Shown here: piece by piece, positions 1 through 7,185 of the stretch
Position numbering within the stretch: position 1 is the first letter of the stretch
Layout of the letters: the number at the start of each line of letters is the position of its first letter
Assembly: GCA_937967705.1 (NCBI GenBank)
Contig: CALCJG010000290.1
Span: 1 to 14,695, forward strand
Direction: 5' to 3'
Source: an uncultured Spirochaetia bacterium
GTDB taxonomy: Bacteria; Spirochaetota; UBA4802; JAGODF01
Length of the DNA: 14,695 nucleotides
Position numbers and translations under genes: made by a program
Notes under the pieces: model-generated
The model's input: the letters and a program-made list of their open reading frames with translations, nothing else
Databases searched by the model: none
Told to the model about the DNA's origin: nothing

Positions 1-63
1 TGACGGAAGGTAGAGTGTAAATACGGTCCCTTCCCCCACCCGGGATTCCGCGCTGATATGACC
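1..63 (-). other. In-frame continuation of the kinase past the amber codon
   Basis: After the TAG at 64-66 the same frame reads GHISAESRVGEGTVFTLYLP and then Ser, to the window edge. This is the standard end of a HATPase domain (KKH-x-GHI...GxGTxFxLYLP). The TAG sits where relatives usually have Gly, Gln or Glu, so one change from CAG or GAG would explain it. The gene was therefore longer and may have continued, for example into a receiver domain beyond the window. TAG is also the terminal stop of flgM, the bS22 gene and the SPFH gene here, so general reassignment is unlikely. Confidence 0.75.
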
Positions 64-2739
64 CTAATGCTTCTTCATAATGGAATAGACCAACGACAAA
101 CCCAGGCCGTGTCCGCTGGACTTGGTGGAAAAATAGGGATCGAAGATGCGGTCTATAAAGGCGTCATCGATCCCGACGCCGTTGTCTCTGACCCGGATCA
201 GGATATAATCCCCGCTGCGCAGGGGCAGGGCCTTGTCTCCCCCGTGGCGGAAATTCTCCGCGCTGATCACGATCTCCCCGCCGCCGGGCATGGCGTCCTT
301 GGCGTTCAAGAGCAGGTTTTGTATCACCTGGCTTATCTGCCCCCGGTCGACTTCCACCGGCCGCAGGTTATCGGCAAATTGATAGCGGCAGAGTATGCCG
401 GAACCGCTCATTATGAAGCCGGCAGATTCGGTGATGATATCCGTGATCGAAGCACCGATCCGGACAGGGGATTCCCCCCGGGCGAAGGTGAGGAGCTGGC
501 CGGTCAGGTTCTTGGCCCTGTAGGCCGCCTCCTTAGCCTCCCGCAGACACTCATCCCGCTCGCCGGGATCGTCCGTCTTGATCTCGGCCAGGGAGATATT
601 GCCCAGTATGGCGGTCAGGATGTTGTTGAAATCGTGGGCGATGCCCCCGGCCAGGACACCCACGGCTTCCAGCTGCTGTATTCTCTGAAGGTCACGCTCC
701 ATACGGTACTTTTCCGTAACGTCCCGGAAAACGAGCACGGCGCCGATGATATCCCCCTTGCCGTCCCGGATGGGCGCCCCGCTGTCGGCGATCATCCTTT
801 CCGTACCGTCCCGGCCGATCAGGATCGTATTGTTCTCCATCTCAATGATACGGCCGTACTCGATGGCCATATCCACGGGATTTCTGACCTCCTTTCCCGT
901 CAGTTCGTTTTTTATTCTGAACACATCACCGATAAAACGCCCCTGCGCCTCACTCAGGCTCCATCCGGTCATCGTCTCCGCCATGGCGTTCATCAGCGAG
1001 ACTTTCCTTTCCGGGTCCACGGCGATTACGCCGTCGCCGATGCTCCGGAGCGTCACGACCAGCCGCTCCTTCTCGCGGCTCACGGCGCTCTCGTATTCCT
1101 TCCTGCCGGTGATGTCCCTGAACTCCGTAACCCGGACCGTTTTCCCGTGGAAGGGGATGTTCTTCCCCATGATCTCCAGGTCGTACGTGGACCCGTCCTT
1201 GCGAATCCCCACGGCATCATAGGCCTTCTCATATCCGGAAACGATCTTTTCCATCACGAAGTCCCGCCATTCCGGGGCAATCAGGAGCAGCCCGTTCATC
1301 CCGATGAGCTCCTCATAGGGATACCCGGTCAGGTCCGCCAGCCCCTGATTGGCGTCGATGATGACCCCCTTGTCATGAATACCGATCCCCCCGAAAGAGG
1401 CCTCGTGCAGTTTCTTAAACCTCTCCTCGCTCTCCCGGAGATCCTGCTCCGCCTTTTTTCTGTCGTTAATATCCCGGATGGACCCGGAGGCCCGCAGGGC
1501 CTTTCCGTCCTCCTCCCAGAGGGCGGTACCCACGGCGTTGAACCAGCGGTAGTTCCCGTCCCGGCAGCGCATTCGGTATTCCACATCGTAGGGGATATGC
1601 CGCTCCACGAGATCCATTGCCGCCTGGTAAACATAATCGAAGTCCTCGGGATGGATAACATCGAGCCAGCTTTTCATGACATGCGGGAAGGAGCCGATCT
1701 CCCTGTTACCGTATCCCAGGAGGCGCTTGAACTGGGGGGAAAACCACATTTCATTGTCAGGATGGAATGTGACCTCCTTCGTAAAGACCACGTCCCAGAG
1801 TCCGTCCCTTGTCCCCTCGACCGCCAGATGGAACCGCTGAGTGATATCATCCCTTTCCTTCTCAATCTGTTTGTAAAAGGAGATGTCCTCCACGAAGACC
1901 AGGGAAGCGTTTTGCCCCTTCCATGTTATGGGAGTGATCTTGACGCGGGCCCAGACATAATGCCCATCCCGGTGAATAAAGCGGCATTCATAGCTGTCGA
2001 CGAACTCCTCTCCGGCATACCGCTTCCTGTAATTCTCCACGATGAAATTCAGATCCTCCGGGTGGAGAATCCCGAAGAGCCGCAGATCCTTCACTTCATC
2101 CCGGGGGTACCCGAGGATTTTAAGGAGAACCGGATTGAAATACTGACCCCTGTCGCCGGTGAGGACGGTGATGCCAATGTTGGCGGATTCCACCAGGACC
2201 CGGTATTGTTCCTCGGAGAGCCGCAGATCCTCCTGATTCTGCAAAAGGGCATCGTTGGTGCTGATCAGCTCGTCATTGGTGGCTTCCAGCTCCTCAACGG
2301 TGGCGGCAAGTTCCTCGTTCATGGCCTCCAGGCTGCTCTTGGCCTGGGCCAGCTCATCCCTCTGTCTGCGCATCAGCTCTTCATCCCGCTTTCGGGCCGA
2401 GATGTCCCGGAAGGAGATCATCACCGGAGTGACCTTTTCGAAACGCAAAAGGGAGAGGCTTATCTCCACATCGATCTCCCTTCCGCCGGCAGTCAGAAAT
2501 ACACCATCGCCCGGGGGCGGGCATCCGCCTCCGCTGTGTACATTACTGATCCCTTCCTTGAGGGAATTGATATACCGGGTGGCGACAATCCGCTCCAGCT
2601 TCAGGCCCGTCAGGCGATCCGGGGATGCGGCCTCCAGGATCTCCGCCGCGGCGGGATTGGCGTATTCTATAGCTTCCTCCCGGAGCAGGATGATCCCGCC
2701 GGAGATCTGATCCAATAGTTTTCTATAGGATGTGTCCAT
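64..2739 (-). CDS. Multi-PAS sensor histidine kinase, truncated by an in-frame amber codon
   Basis: A predicted cytoplasmic sensor kinase of 891 residues with no signal peptide or membrane helix. Five PAS modules can be read at about residues 5-110, 175-290, 300-430, 435-555 and 560-690. Most end in a PAC-like motif such as FRDI or FVEDIS. A glutamate-rich coiled coil (about 112-172) separates the first two. The HisKA motif GGIAHDFNN places the phospho-acceptor at His702. The ATPase domain has an N box around Asn812, a G1 box (DNGVG, about 852), an F box (FDPYFST) and a G2 box (GHGLGLS). Translation stops at TAG (64-66) straight after IMKKH, but the frame resumes with the expected final strands (see 1-63), so the last ATPase subdomain is cut off. 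ATG 2739 was chosen because it begins the first PAS domain; no Shine-Dalgarno is visible. The signal and partner regulator are unknown. The gene is transcribed divergently from the outer-membrane-type gene. Confidence 0.88.
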   Translation of the reverse strand: MDTSYRKLLDQISGGIILLREEAIEYANPAAAEILEAASPDRLTGLKLERIVATRYINSLKEGISNVHSGGGCPPPGDGVFLTAGGREIDVEISLSLLRFEKVTPVMISFRDISARKRDEELMRRQRDELAQAKSSLEAMNEELAATVEELEATNDELISTNDALLQNQEDLRLSEEQYRVLVESANIGITVLTGDRGQYFNPVLLKILGYPRDEVKDLRLFGILHPEDLNFIVENYRKRYAGEEFVDSYECRFIHRDGHYVWARVKITPITWKGQNASLVFVEDISFYKQIEKERDDITQRFHLAVEGTRDGLWDVVFTKEVTFHPDNEMWFSPQFKRLLGYGNREIGSFPHVMKSWLDVIHPEDFDYVYQAAMDLVERHIPYDVEYRMRCRDGNYRWFNAVGTALWEEDGKALRASGSIRDINDRKKAEQDLRESEERFKKLHEASFGGIGIHDKGVIIDANQGLADLTGYPYEELIGMNGLLLIAPEWRDFVMEKIVSGYEKAYDAVGIRKDGSTYDLEIMGKNIPFHGKTVRVTEFRDITGRKEYESAVSREKERLVVTLRSIGDGVIAVDPERKVSLMNAMAETMTGWSLSEAQGRFIGDVFRIKNELTGKEVRNPVDMAIEYGRIIEMENNTILIGRDGTERMIADSGAPIRDGKGDIIGAVLVFRDVTEKYRMERDLQRIQQLEAVGVLAGGIAHDFNNILTAILGNISLAEIKTDDPGERDECLREAKEAAYRAKNLTGQLLTFARGESPVRIGASITDIITESAGFIMSGSGILCRYQFADNLRPVEVDRGQISQVIQNLLLNAKDAMPGGGEIVISAENFRHGGDKALPLRSGDYILIRVRDNGVGIDDAFIDRIFDPYFSTKSSGHGLGLSLVYSIMKKH

Positions 2740-2760
2740 AATATTTTACATGATATTAGG

Positions 2761-2789
2761 AGTATAACACCCCATCAAAAAATGAACAA
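2761..2789 (-). promoter_or_regulatory. Predicted sigma-70-type promoter for the histidine kinase
   Basis: On the minus strand TTGTTC (2784-2789) and TATACT (2761-2766) are separated by exactly 17 bp. The predicted transcript start near 2754 leaves a leader of only about 15 nt before ATG 2739, which fits the absence of a Shine-Dalgarno. Confidence 0.45.
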
Positions 2790-2811
2790 TATACTTTTTT
2801 ATATCCGATAA

Positions 2812-2827
2812 AAAATTCAGGAATTTT
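2812..2827. promoter_or_regulatory. Perfect dyad between divergent promoters, possible operator
   Basis: AAAATTC, two bases, GAATTTT: a perfect 7-bp inverted repeat. The 2-nt centre makes an RNA hairpin unlikely, so a dimeric DNA-binding protein site is the better reading. It lies 2 bp upstream of the -35 hexamer of the plus-strand promoter and about 20 bp behind the kinase -35. No regulator is identified. Confidence 0.35.
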
Positions 2828-2829
2828 GT

Positions 2830-2858
2830 TTGACCTGTTACCCCTCCCCTCTTATCCT
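2830..2858 (+). promoter_or_regulatory. Predicted promoter for the outer-membrane-type gene
   Basis: TTGACC (2830-2835) and TATCCT (2853-2858) are 17 bp apart. A start near 2865 would give a leader of about 110 nt containing the hairpins and short ORF described below. Confidence 0.4.
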
Positions 2859-2935
2859 TTAGGCAAGAGCGAGCAAAACCTCTTGCCTTGGCAAATCAAG
2901 GCCTTATACAGACTGTGCCCATTACCGGGGAGGGG
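2841..2935 (+). repeat. Nested inverted repeats in the leader of the outer-membrane-type gene
   Basis: Three pairings are visible. AGGCAAGAG (2861-2869) pairs perfectly with CTCTTGCCT (2880-2888) around a 10-nt loop. GCCTTG (2885-2890) pairs with CAAGGC (2897-2902) around 6 nt and shares four bases with the first hairpin, so the two cannot both form fully. CCCCTCCCC (2841-2849) is complementary to GGGGAGGGG (2927-2935), a strong Shine-Dalgarno-like run, and encloses both. There is no U-tract, so this is not a simple terminator. If transcription starts near 2865 the outer arm is not in the RNA. I recognise no known riboswitch class. Confidence 0.45.
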
Positions 2936-2939
2936 AGAA

Positions 2940-2978
2940 ATGCCTTTCCCATGGAAAAACGGGAGTTCTATCCTATGA
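2940..2978 (+). CDS. Possible 12-residue leader peptide coupled to the next gene
   Basis: ATG 2940 follows a strong Shine-Dalgarno-like GGGGAGGGGAG run and opens a frame reading MPFPWKNGSSIL. Its TGA (2976-2978) overlaps the ATG of the next gene (2975-2977) as ATGA, the usual form of translational coupling. It is short enough to arise by chance; the support is the run and the exact stop-start overlap. No family is recognised. Confidence 0.3.
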   Translation: MPFPWKNGSSIL

Positions 2979-4405
2979 AAGCCCTACTGAAAGCTTCTTT
3001 CATCTTTTTCACCCTTCTCTTCCTCAATATGACCATAAATATTCATGCCGCCGTCTACGAAGCCTCCACTCTCCATAACGCCGTGGCACGCAGCGAGACG
3101 GTTCTGGACCTCTTTTTCGAACGCTGGGAACGGATCGAGGAGATGGAGCTCTATCTCGACTGGTACGGCAAGATCAACTGGGTGGATAAATTCAAGGTGA
3201 AGGCCGTCAACGCCGGGAACGGGCAGAAGCAGGACGTACCCATGCGCCTGGTACGCACCTACGGCAGTTTCACCCTGAACTACCCCCTTCTGGGAGGCTA
3301 TGAAGGCAAGGATATGCAGGAACGCCTCAAGAAGGGCACCGGCAAATACCAGAAACCCGAAGAGGAGGAAAAGGGCGAGCAGAAGACCGCCAACTGGGAA
3401 CCCAAAAACCTGATCGTGGGTTTTACAGCCACGGGTTTCCATTACGGCCTCACCCGGAAGGGAGAGGTCAACCGGGGAGCGGCGGGCCAGGAAACCTTCA
3501 CGGATTACAAATACTCCCAGTTCTTCGACGATGTCTTTGCCGGCTCCCTGCTCTACCGGCCCTACTTCGTGATACACGCCGGCGTGATCCTCAGCAAGCA
3601 GATCGAACCCAATGATGACGGAACCATGAACTACGGCAACACCTCGCAAAGCTCCAAACGAAAGTTCATCTATTCCAACCTTCTCTCTTTCCTCAACATG
3701 AACGCCACCACACGGAAGGGGGAGATGGAATCCCTGGCGGCGGGGATCAAGGTCAACAAGCTCGTGAGCTTTTTTACCGACAGGAAGAAGCATTCGGCCC
3801 TGCCCCAGCTGACCCTCACCTACAAGCGCCTCAAGCTCTTCAACGACGAGGAATACGATGCCGTCTGGGTAGGAAGCGCCAGGCGTCCCGACGGTACGCC
3901 GAAGAGCGCCGGTCTCTCCGACGAACAGAAGGAGCGGGCCCTGCTGCACACCTTCTCCGCCCTGATAGAAAAGCAGTTCAGCAACGTAATCTATCTCAGC
4001 TTTTATTCGGAATTTCAGAAGCCCGGCAAAACCCTGATCGACAAACAGAGCGTCAGCGCCGCCAACAACTACGAGGGCGAAAAGCTGCGCTACTCCAAAC
4101 TCCGGGAAATCTATGGAACCCTGGGCTACAATTTTCTACACGGTTATTCCTCCGAGGGCTATCTGCTGGTCACCTCTTTCGGAGTCAGCCGATTCTGGGA
4201 CCCTGCCATCGCCCTGCACCGGGAGAACGGAACTGGGTACTACAAATACGGCGGCATCTTCATGGTGGAAAGCCGCTTCTTCCTCTGGGGAATACCCATC
4301 GGCAACGAGATACGCATCTCCAAGAATTACGCGCCGGAGCTGCGACGGCTGGTGGAGACCGTGGACAAGTGGACCGCCGAAATCAGCATCAACATCAGTT
4401 TTTAA
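2975..4405 (+). CDS. Predicted outer-membrane beta-barrel protein, unknown function
   Basis: A 476-residue protein of no recognised family. The N-terminus from ATG 2975 is a typical signal peptide: MKALLK, then a hydrophobic stretch, with likely cleavage after INIHA. The mature part has many alternating amphipathic beta segments rich in Tyr and Phe (GFTATGFHYGL, YRPYFVIHAGVIL, LTLTYKRLKLF, EGYLLVTSFGVSRF) and ends in Phe (EISINISF), the C-terminal signature of barrels inserted by the BAM machinery. A charged Glu/Lys loop lies about 110-130 residues in. I preferred 2975 because GGGAG lies 9 nt upstream and the signal peptide starts cleanly; an in-frame ATG at 2951 would add eight residues but has poorer spacing. 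A lipoprotein gene follows after 12 nt, so the two probably work together at the outer membrane. Barrel topology is inferred from pattern only. Confidence 0.7.
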   Translation: MKALLKASFIFFTLLFLNMTINIHAAVYEASTLHNAVARSETVLDLFFERWERIEEMELYLDWYGKINWVDKFKVKAVNAGNGQKQDVPMRLVRTYGSFTLNYPLLGGYEGKDMQERLKKGTGKYQKPEEEEKGEQKTANWEPKNLIVGFTATGFHYGLTRKGEVNRGAAGQETFTDYKYSQFFDDVFAGSLLYRPYFVIHAGVILSKQIEPNDDGTMNYGNTSQSSKRKFIYSNLLSFLNMNATTRKGEMESLAAGIKVNKLVSFFTDRKKHSALPQLTLTYKRLKLFNDEEYDAVWVGSARRPDGTPKSAGLSDEQKERALLHTFSALIEKQFSNVIYLSFYSEFQKPGKTLIDKQSVSAANNYEGEKLRYSKLREIYGTLGYNFLHGYSSEGYLLVTSFGVSRFWDPAIALHRENGTGYYKYGGIFMVESRFFLWGIPIGNEIRISKNYAPELRRLVETVDKWTAEISINISF

Positions 4406-4417
4406 GGGGGTGATGTC

Positions 4418-4972
4418 ATGAGAACCGAAAAATCCCGTTTTGCCGGAAAAACCCTGCTGGGGATCGTACTCCTCGCCGGCGCCCTGGCGCTGCAGGGCTG
4501 CTCCTACGTCTCGGACTACGTGGAGTCTAAGATCACCAACCGCGCCTCCTTCTCCATCACCGCCGAGCTCAGCGGGAGCAACGTCATCATCCGCTGGGAC
4601 GAGACGGATTACAGCGGCAACTTTGCCGGCTACGAGATCTACGTAACCGAAAGTCCCAACGACGAGTACGCCGGCTACCGTATCATTGCGGGGCGATGGG
4701 CCGGCATTGAAAGCGCCCCCTGTTACAAAGATGATGCCAACCTGGAATATTCCTCCACCCGGTCCCACAGCCATGACAAAAACCTCATCACCGGCAACCT
4801 GGGCGGTGTGGGCATCTATTTCTTCCGGGTGGGCATCATACACTGGGACGACAATGTGGAAGACCGAACGGCGGAAAACGGCTATATCGGTTACTGGGAT
4901 AGCGTCACCAACTACAACAACAAGACCAACATAGACGCCATCAGCGGTTACGCGCGCCTCTACCTGCCCTGA
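4418..4972 (+). CDS. Small lipoprotein with a fibronectin type III-like domain
   Basis: A 184-residue predicted lipoprotein. A basic N-region and hydrophobic core lead to a lipobox LALQGC with the lipidated cysteine at residue 28. The mature part resembles one fibronectin type III-like beta sandwich: NVIIRWDETDYSG, then FAGYEIYVTES, and a later strand pair FFRVGIIHWDD. This fold usually mediates binding rather than catalysis; the assignment is by eye. The start is supported by AAGGGGG 7 nt upstream of ATG 4418. It lies 12 nt after the beta-barrel gene and 8 nt before the radical SAM start, so all three are probably one transcript. The partner or ligand is unknown. Confidence 0.75.
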   Translation: MRTEKSRFAGKTLLGIVLLAGALALQGCSYVSDYVESKITNRASFSITAELSGSNVIIRWDETDYSGNFAGYEIYVTESPNDEYAGYRIIAGRWAGIESAPCYKDDANLEYSSTRSHSHDKNLITGNLGGVGIYFFRVGIIHWDDNVEDRTAENGYIGYWDSVTNYNNKTNIDAISGYARLYLP

Positions 4973-4980
4973 GGTGCCCC

Positions 4981-5550
4981 TTGTACACCAGCGGCGTCTA
5001 CGACCTGGAGCCCTTCGAGATCTGCGGCATCCGTCCCCCTACGGAGAACAGCAGCCTCACCTTCCGTTTGACGCGCAACTGCCCCTGGAACCGCTGCCGC
5101 TTCTGTCCGGTCTATAAAACCGGGGCGCGCTTCTCCCGGCGCCCGGCGGAGGAGATCAAGGAGGACGTGCGCCGCGCCCGGCGCATCGACGACCTCCTCT
5201 CCGACGAGGGGATCGGCGTCGGCCTCTCCCCCGATTCCGATTACCGCCGGGCCGAGGCCCTGATCAACCGGCTGCGCGCCGCCCGGGGCGATGCGGAGAC
5301 TTCCGCCTCCCGGGACATCCCCCCGGATATGGATCCCCGGCTGGCCTGGTTCTACAGCTGGTTCAGGGAAAAGCCTTCCCTGGAGGAGGGCGTCTACCAT
5401 CTCCTCAACTGGCGCCTCGACGGCGGGCTGACCTGTTTCCTGGGGGACGCCGACTCGATGATCCTGAAACCCGACTTCCTTCAGGAGGTCATCGCCACTA
5501 TACGCCTCCATTTTCCGACCCTCACCCGCTTACCGTCTATGGACGCATGA
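4981..5550 (+). CDS. Radical SAM protein, N-terminal part (frameshifted gene)
   Basis: The first half of a radical SAM enzyme that would bind a [4Fe-4S] cluster and S-adenosylmethionine. The cluster motif is at residues 34-42, NCPWNRCRFC: spacing CX4CX2C rather than the canonical CX3CX2C, with Cys34, Cys39 and Cys42. It is followed by the RRPAEEIKEDV segment I associate with this NCPWN-type family. The start is TTG 4981, with GAGGT 5 nt upstream. The frame ends abnormally: HFPTLTRL should be followed by TVYGRMKT, which is found in the next frame from 5529. A single missing base around 5529 restores one continuous protein of about 427 residues running to 6263. The substrate is unknown, and linkage to the two envelope genes does not identify it. 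The cause may be a real mutation or a sequencing error. Confidence 0.72.
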   Translation: MYTSGVYDLEPFEICGIRPPTENSSLTFRLTRNCPWNRCRFCPVYKTGARFSRRPAEEIKEDVRRARRIDDLLSDEGIGVGLSPDSDYRRAEALINRLRAARGDAETSASRDIPPDMDPRLAWFYSWFREKPSLEEGVYHLLNWRLDGGLTCFLGDADSMILKPDFLQEVIATIRLHFPTLTRLPSMDA

Positions 5551-6263
5551 AAACCGTGGCCCGGCACAGAACCGTAAAGGAACTGTCGGCGTATGCCCGG
5601 GCCGGGCTGGACCGGGTGCATTTCGGCATGGAGAGCGGCAGTGACGAGGTACTCGCCCTGGTGGACAAGGGGGTTACCGCAGAGCAGCAGGTGGAGGCCT
5701 GCCGGAAGCTCCGTGAGGGGGGGATATCCCCCTCAGTCTACGTGATGCCCGGCCTGGGAGGGTCGACCCTCTCGCAGAAACACGCGGAGGAAACGGCGGC
5801 GGCCCTCACCCGCTGCCAGCCGGACTTCATCCGCCTGCGTTCCCTGGAGGTTTTTCCCGGGACTCCGCTGGAAGAGCTCCGCGATTCGGGCGGGTTCCTC
5901 GAGGTTTCTGAGGAGGAGGTGGTCCGGGAGATACGGACCCTGATCGCCGGCATCGGCTGCCCCTGCCGGGTCTACAGCGACAGCGCATCCAATCTCCTGG
6001 CGGTCAACGGCAGGCTTCCGGAGGACCGGCAGTCCATGCTCTCGACCATCGACGCCTACCTGGCCCTGTCGCCGCGGGAGAAGCTGGAGTTCAGCCTGGG
6101 CGCCCGGCTCTCCTCCTTTCTAGGCCAGTACGGGCAACTCACGCCGGATATTCTTCAGCGTATCTATCCCCTGCTCTCCGAGGGTGTTATAGAATGTTCC
6201 CGCGCCTCCGACAAATCCCTTAAGGAGATCATCGCCCTCATCCGGTCAAAGCTGATGCCCTGA
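5547..6263 (+). CDS. Radical SAM protein, C-terminal part (frameshifted gene)
   Basis: The second half of the same enzyme, open for 238 residues from ATG 5547. It carries the rest of the barrel: LDRVHFGMESGSDEVL (SAM-binding motif region), the strand YVMPGLGG, and RLRSLEVFPGTPLEEL, all intact. Its frame reads back upstream as LTVYGR, continuing the first half. The break happens to form an ATGA stop-start overlap (5547-5550), so two separate polypeptides by coupled translation are possible but unproven. Without the cluster-binding half this part cannot be a functional radical SAM enzyme alone. The 3' end overlaps the end of convergent rsmA by 18 bp. Confidence 0.7.
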   Translation: MKTVARHRTVKELSAYARAGLDRVHFGMESGSDEVLALVDKGVTAEQQVEACRKLREGGISPSVYVMPGLGGSTLSQKHAEETAAALTRCQPDFIRLRSLEVFPGTPLEELRDSGGFLEVSEEEVVREIRTLIAGIGCPCRVYSDSASNLLAVNGRLPEDRQSMLSTIDAYLALSPREKLEFSLGARLSSFLGQYGQLTPDILQRIYPLLSEGVIECSRASDKSLKEIIALIRSKLMP

Positions 6264-6267
6264 CCGG
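6242..6267. repeat. Perfect inverted repeat spanning both stop codons of convergent genes
   Basis: CCGGTCA (6242-6248), a 12-nt centre, TGACCGG (6261-6267). Each arm holds one stop codon: the rsmA TGA lies in the left arm (minus strand) and the radical SAM TGA in the right arm. No U-run follows on either strand, so it is not a classical intrinsic terminator, but the hairpin could protect both 3' ends. Confidence 0.5.
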
Positions 6268-7082
6268 CGCAGGATCCGCGCCAGTCCAGCATACTCCTCC
6301 CAGCCCAGAGTCTCGCCCCGGGCCGAGGGGGCCACGCCCAGCTCTGCCAGGGACCTCTCCAGCAGTTCCCCCGGGAGGGACAGATGAGGCGAATCCGACA
6401 ATGCACGGCGCAGGGTTTTCCTCCGCCCCCAGAAGGCTGATTTGACCAGCCCGTGAAATAGTTCTATCTCCTCTGGTTCCAGGGCCAGGCTTTCCCGCCG
6501 CTGAAGGGCCAGGAAGGAGGACTGCACGTCGGGCTGAGGATAGAAGGAGTGCCGGTCTATATGGAAAAGGATTCGGGAGGTAAAGTAGAACCCCATCGTC
6601 ACGGCCATGGCCCCGTAGGCCTCAGATCCGGGGGAGGATACGACGCGTTCCGCCATATCCCGCTGCAGCATAACATAAATCTCCGGGACCCGGTACGCCC
6701 GGGCCAGGGTAAAGAGTATCTCCGAGGAGCAGTAATAGGGGAGATTGGCAACGACCCTGTCGAACTCCCCCTCAGGCCTGTACTTGAAGAAATCGGCGTG
6801 CACCAGCTCCGGATTGTCCCCTCCGCCGAAATACTCCCGGAGATACCTGTATAGCCCCGCGTCCACTTCAACGGCGGTCACCCGGGCCCCTGTGGCACAG
6901 AGGAACTCGGTAAGAAAACCCAGGCCCGGGCCGATCTCCAGGATGCGGTGAGCCGGCCCCGCCCCGGAGGCCGCGGCTATCCTTTCCAGGATGGCGGGAT
7001 TGACCAGGAAGTTCTGCCCCAGCTTCTTGTTGGGCGATATCCCCCGCTCTTTAAGGATTTCCTCGATCTGCTGACGCTTCAT
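6246..7082 (-). CDS. rsmA: 16S rRNA (adenine1518/1519-N6)-dimethyltransferase RsmA (KsgA)
   Basis: Dimethylates the two adjacent adenines in helix 45 near the 3' end of 16S rRNA late in 30S assembly. At 278 residues it is the usual family size. Visible features are the N-terminal KKLGQNFLVN motif (about 19-28), the SAM-binding glycine loop ILEIGPGLGF (47-56), acidic residues after strand 2 (VEVD, 71-74) and the catalytic NLPYY (113-117). The C-terminal domain has FYPQPDVQSSFL and FWGRRKTLRRAL. GGGAG lies 7 nt upstream of ATG 7082. It diverges from rsmI and converges on the radical SAM gene. Loss of this enzyme gives kasugamycin resistance in other bacteria. Confidence 0.96.
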   Translation of the reverse strand: MKRQQIEEILKERGISPNKKLGQNFLVNPAILERIAAASGAGPAHRILEIGPGLGFLTEFLCATGARVTAVEVDAGLYRYLREYFGGGDNPELVHADFFKYRPEGEFDRVVANLPYYCSSEILFTLARAYRVPEIYVMLQRDMAERVVSSPGSEAYGAMAVTMGFYFTSRILFHIDRHSFYPQPDVQSSFLALQRRESLALEPEEIELFHGLVKSAFWGRRKTLRRALSDSPHLSLPGELLERSLAELGVAPSARGETLGWEEYAGLARILRRSGHQL

Positions 7083-7185
7083 TCCCCTGCTCCCTCATCC
7101 CCTTACGACCATTAAATAATGCTTGGCAAAACGCGTAAACGATAAATCATGGGGAGTCTAAAACAGAGCGAGGACCGCGTCAATC

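Noticed and set aside
58..2718. An 886-codon open frame on the plus strand opposite the histidine kinase
   Set aside because: It mirrors the kinase codon by codon on the opposite strand; its translation shows no domain, while the minus frame shows five PAS domains and a full kinase core.
2888..2974. Extended N-terminus of the beta-barrel protein from a TTG at 2888
   Set aside because: It would place 29 residues before a clear signal peptide and runs through the leader hairpins.
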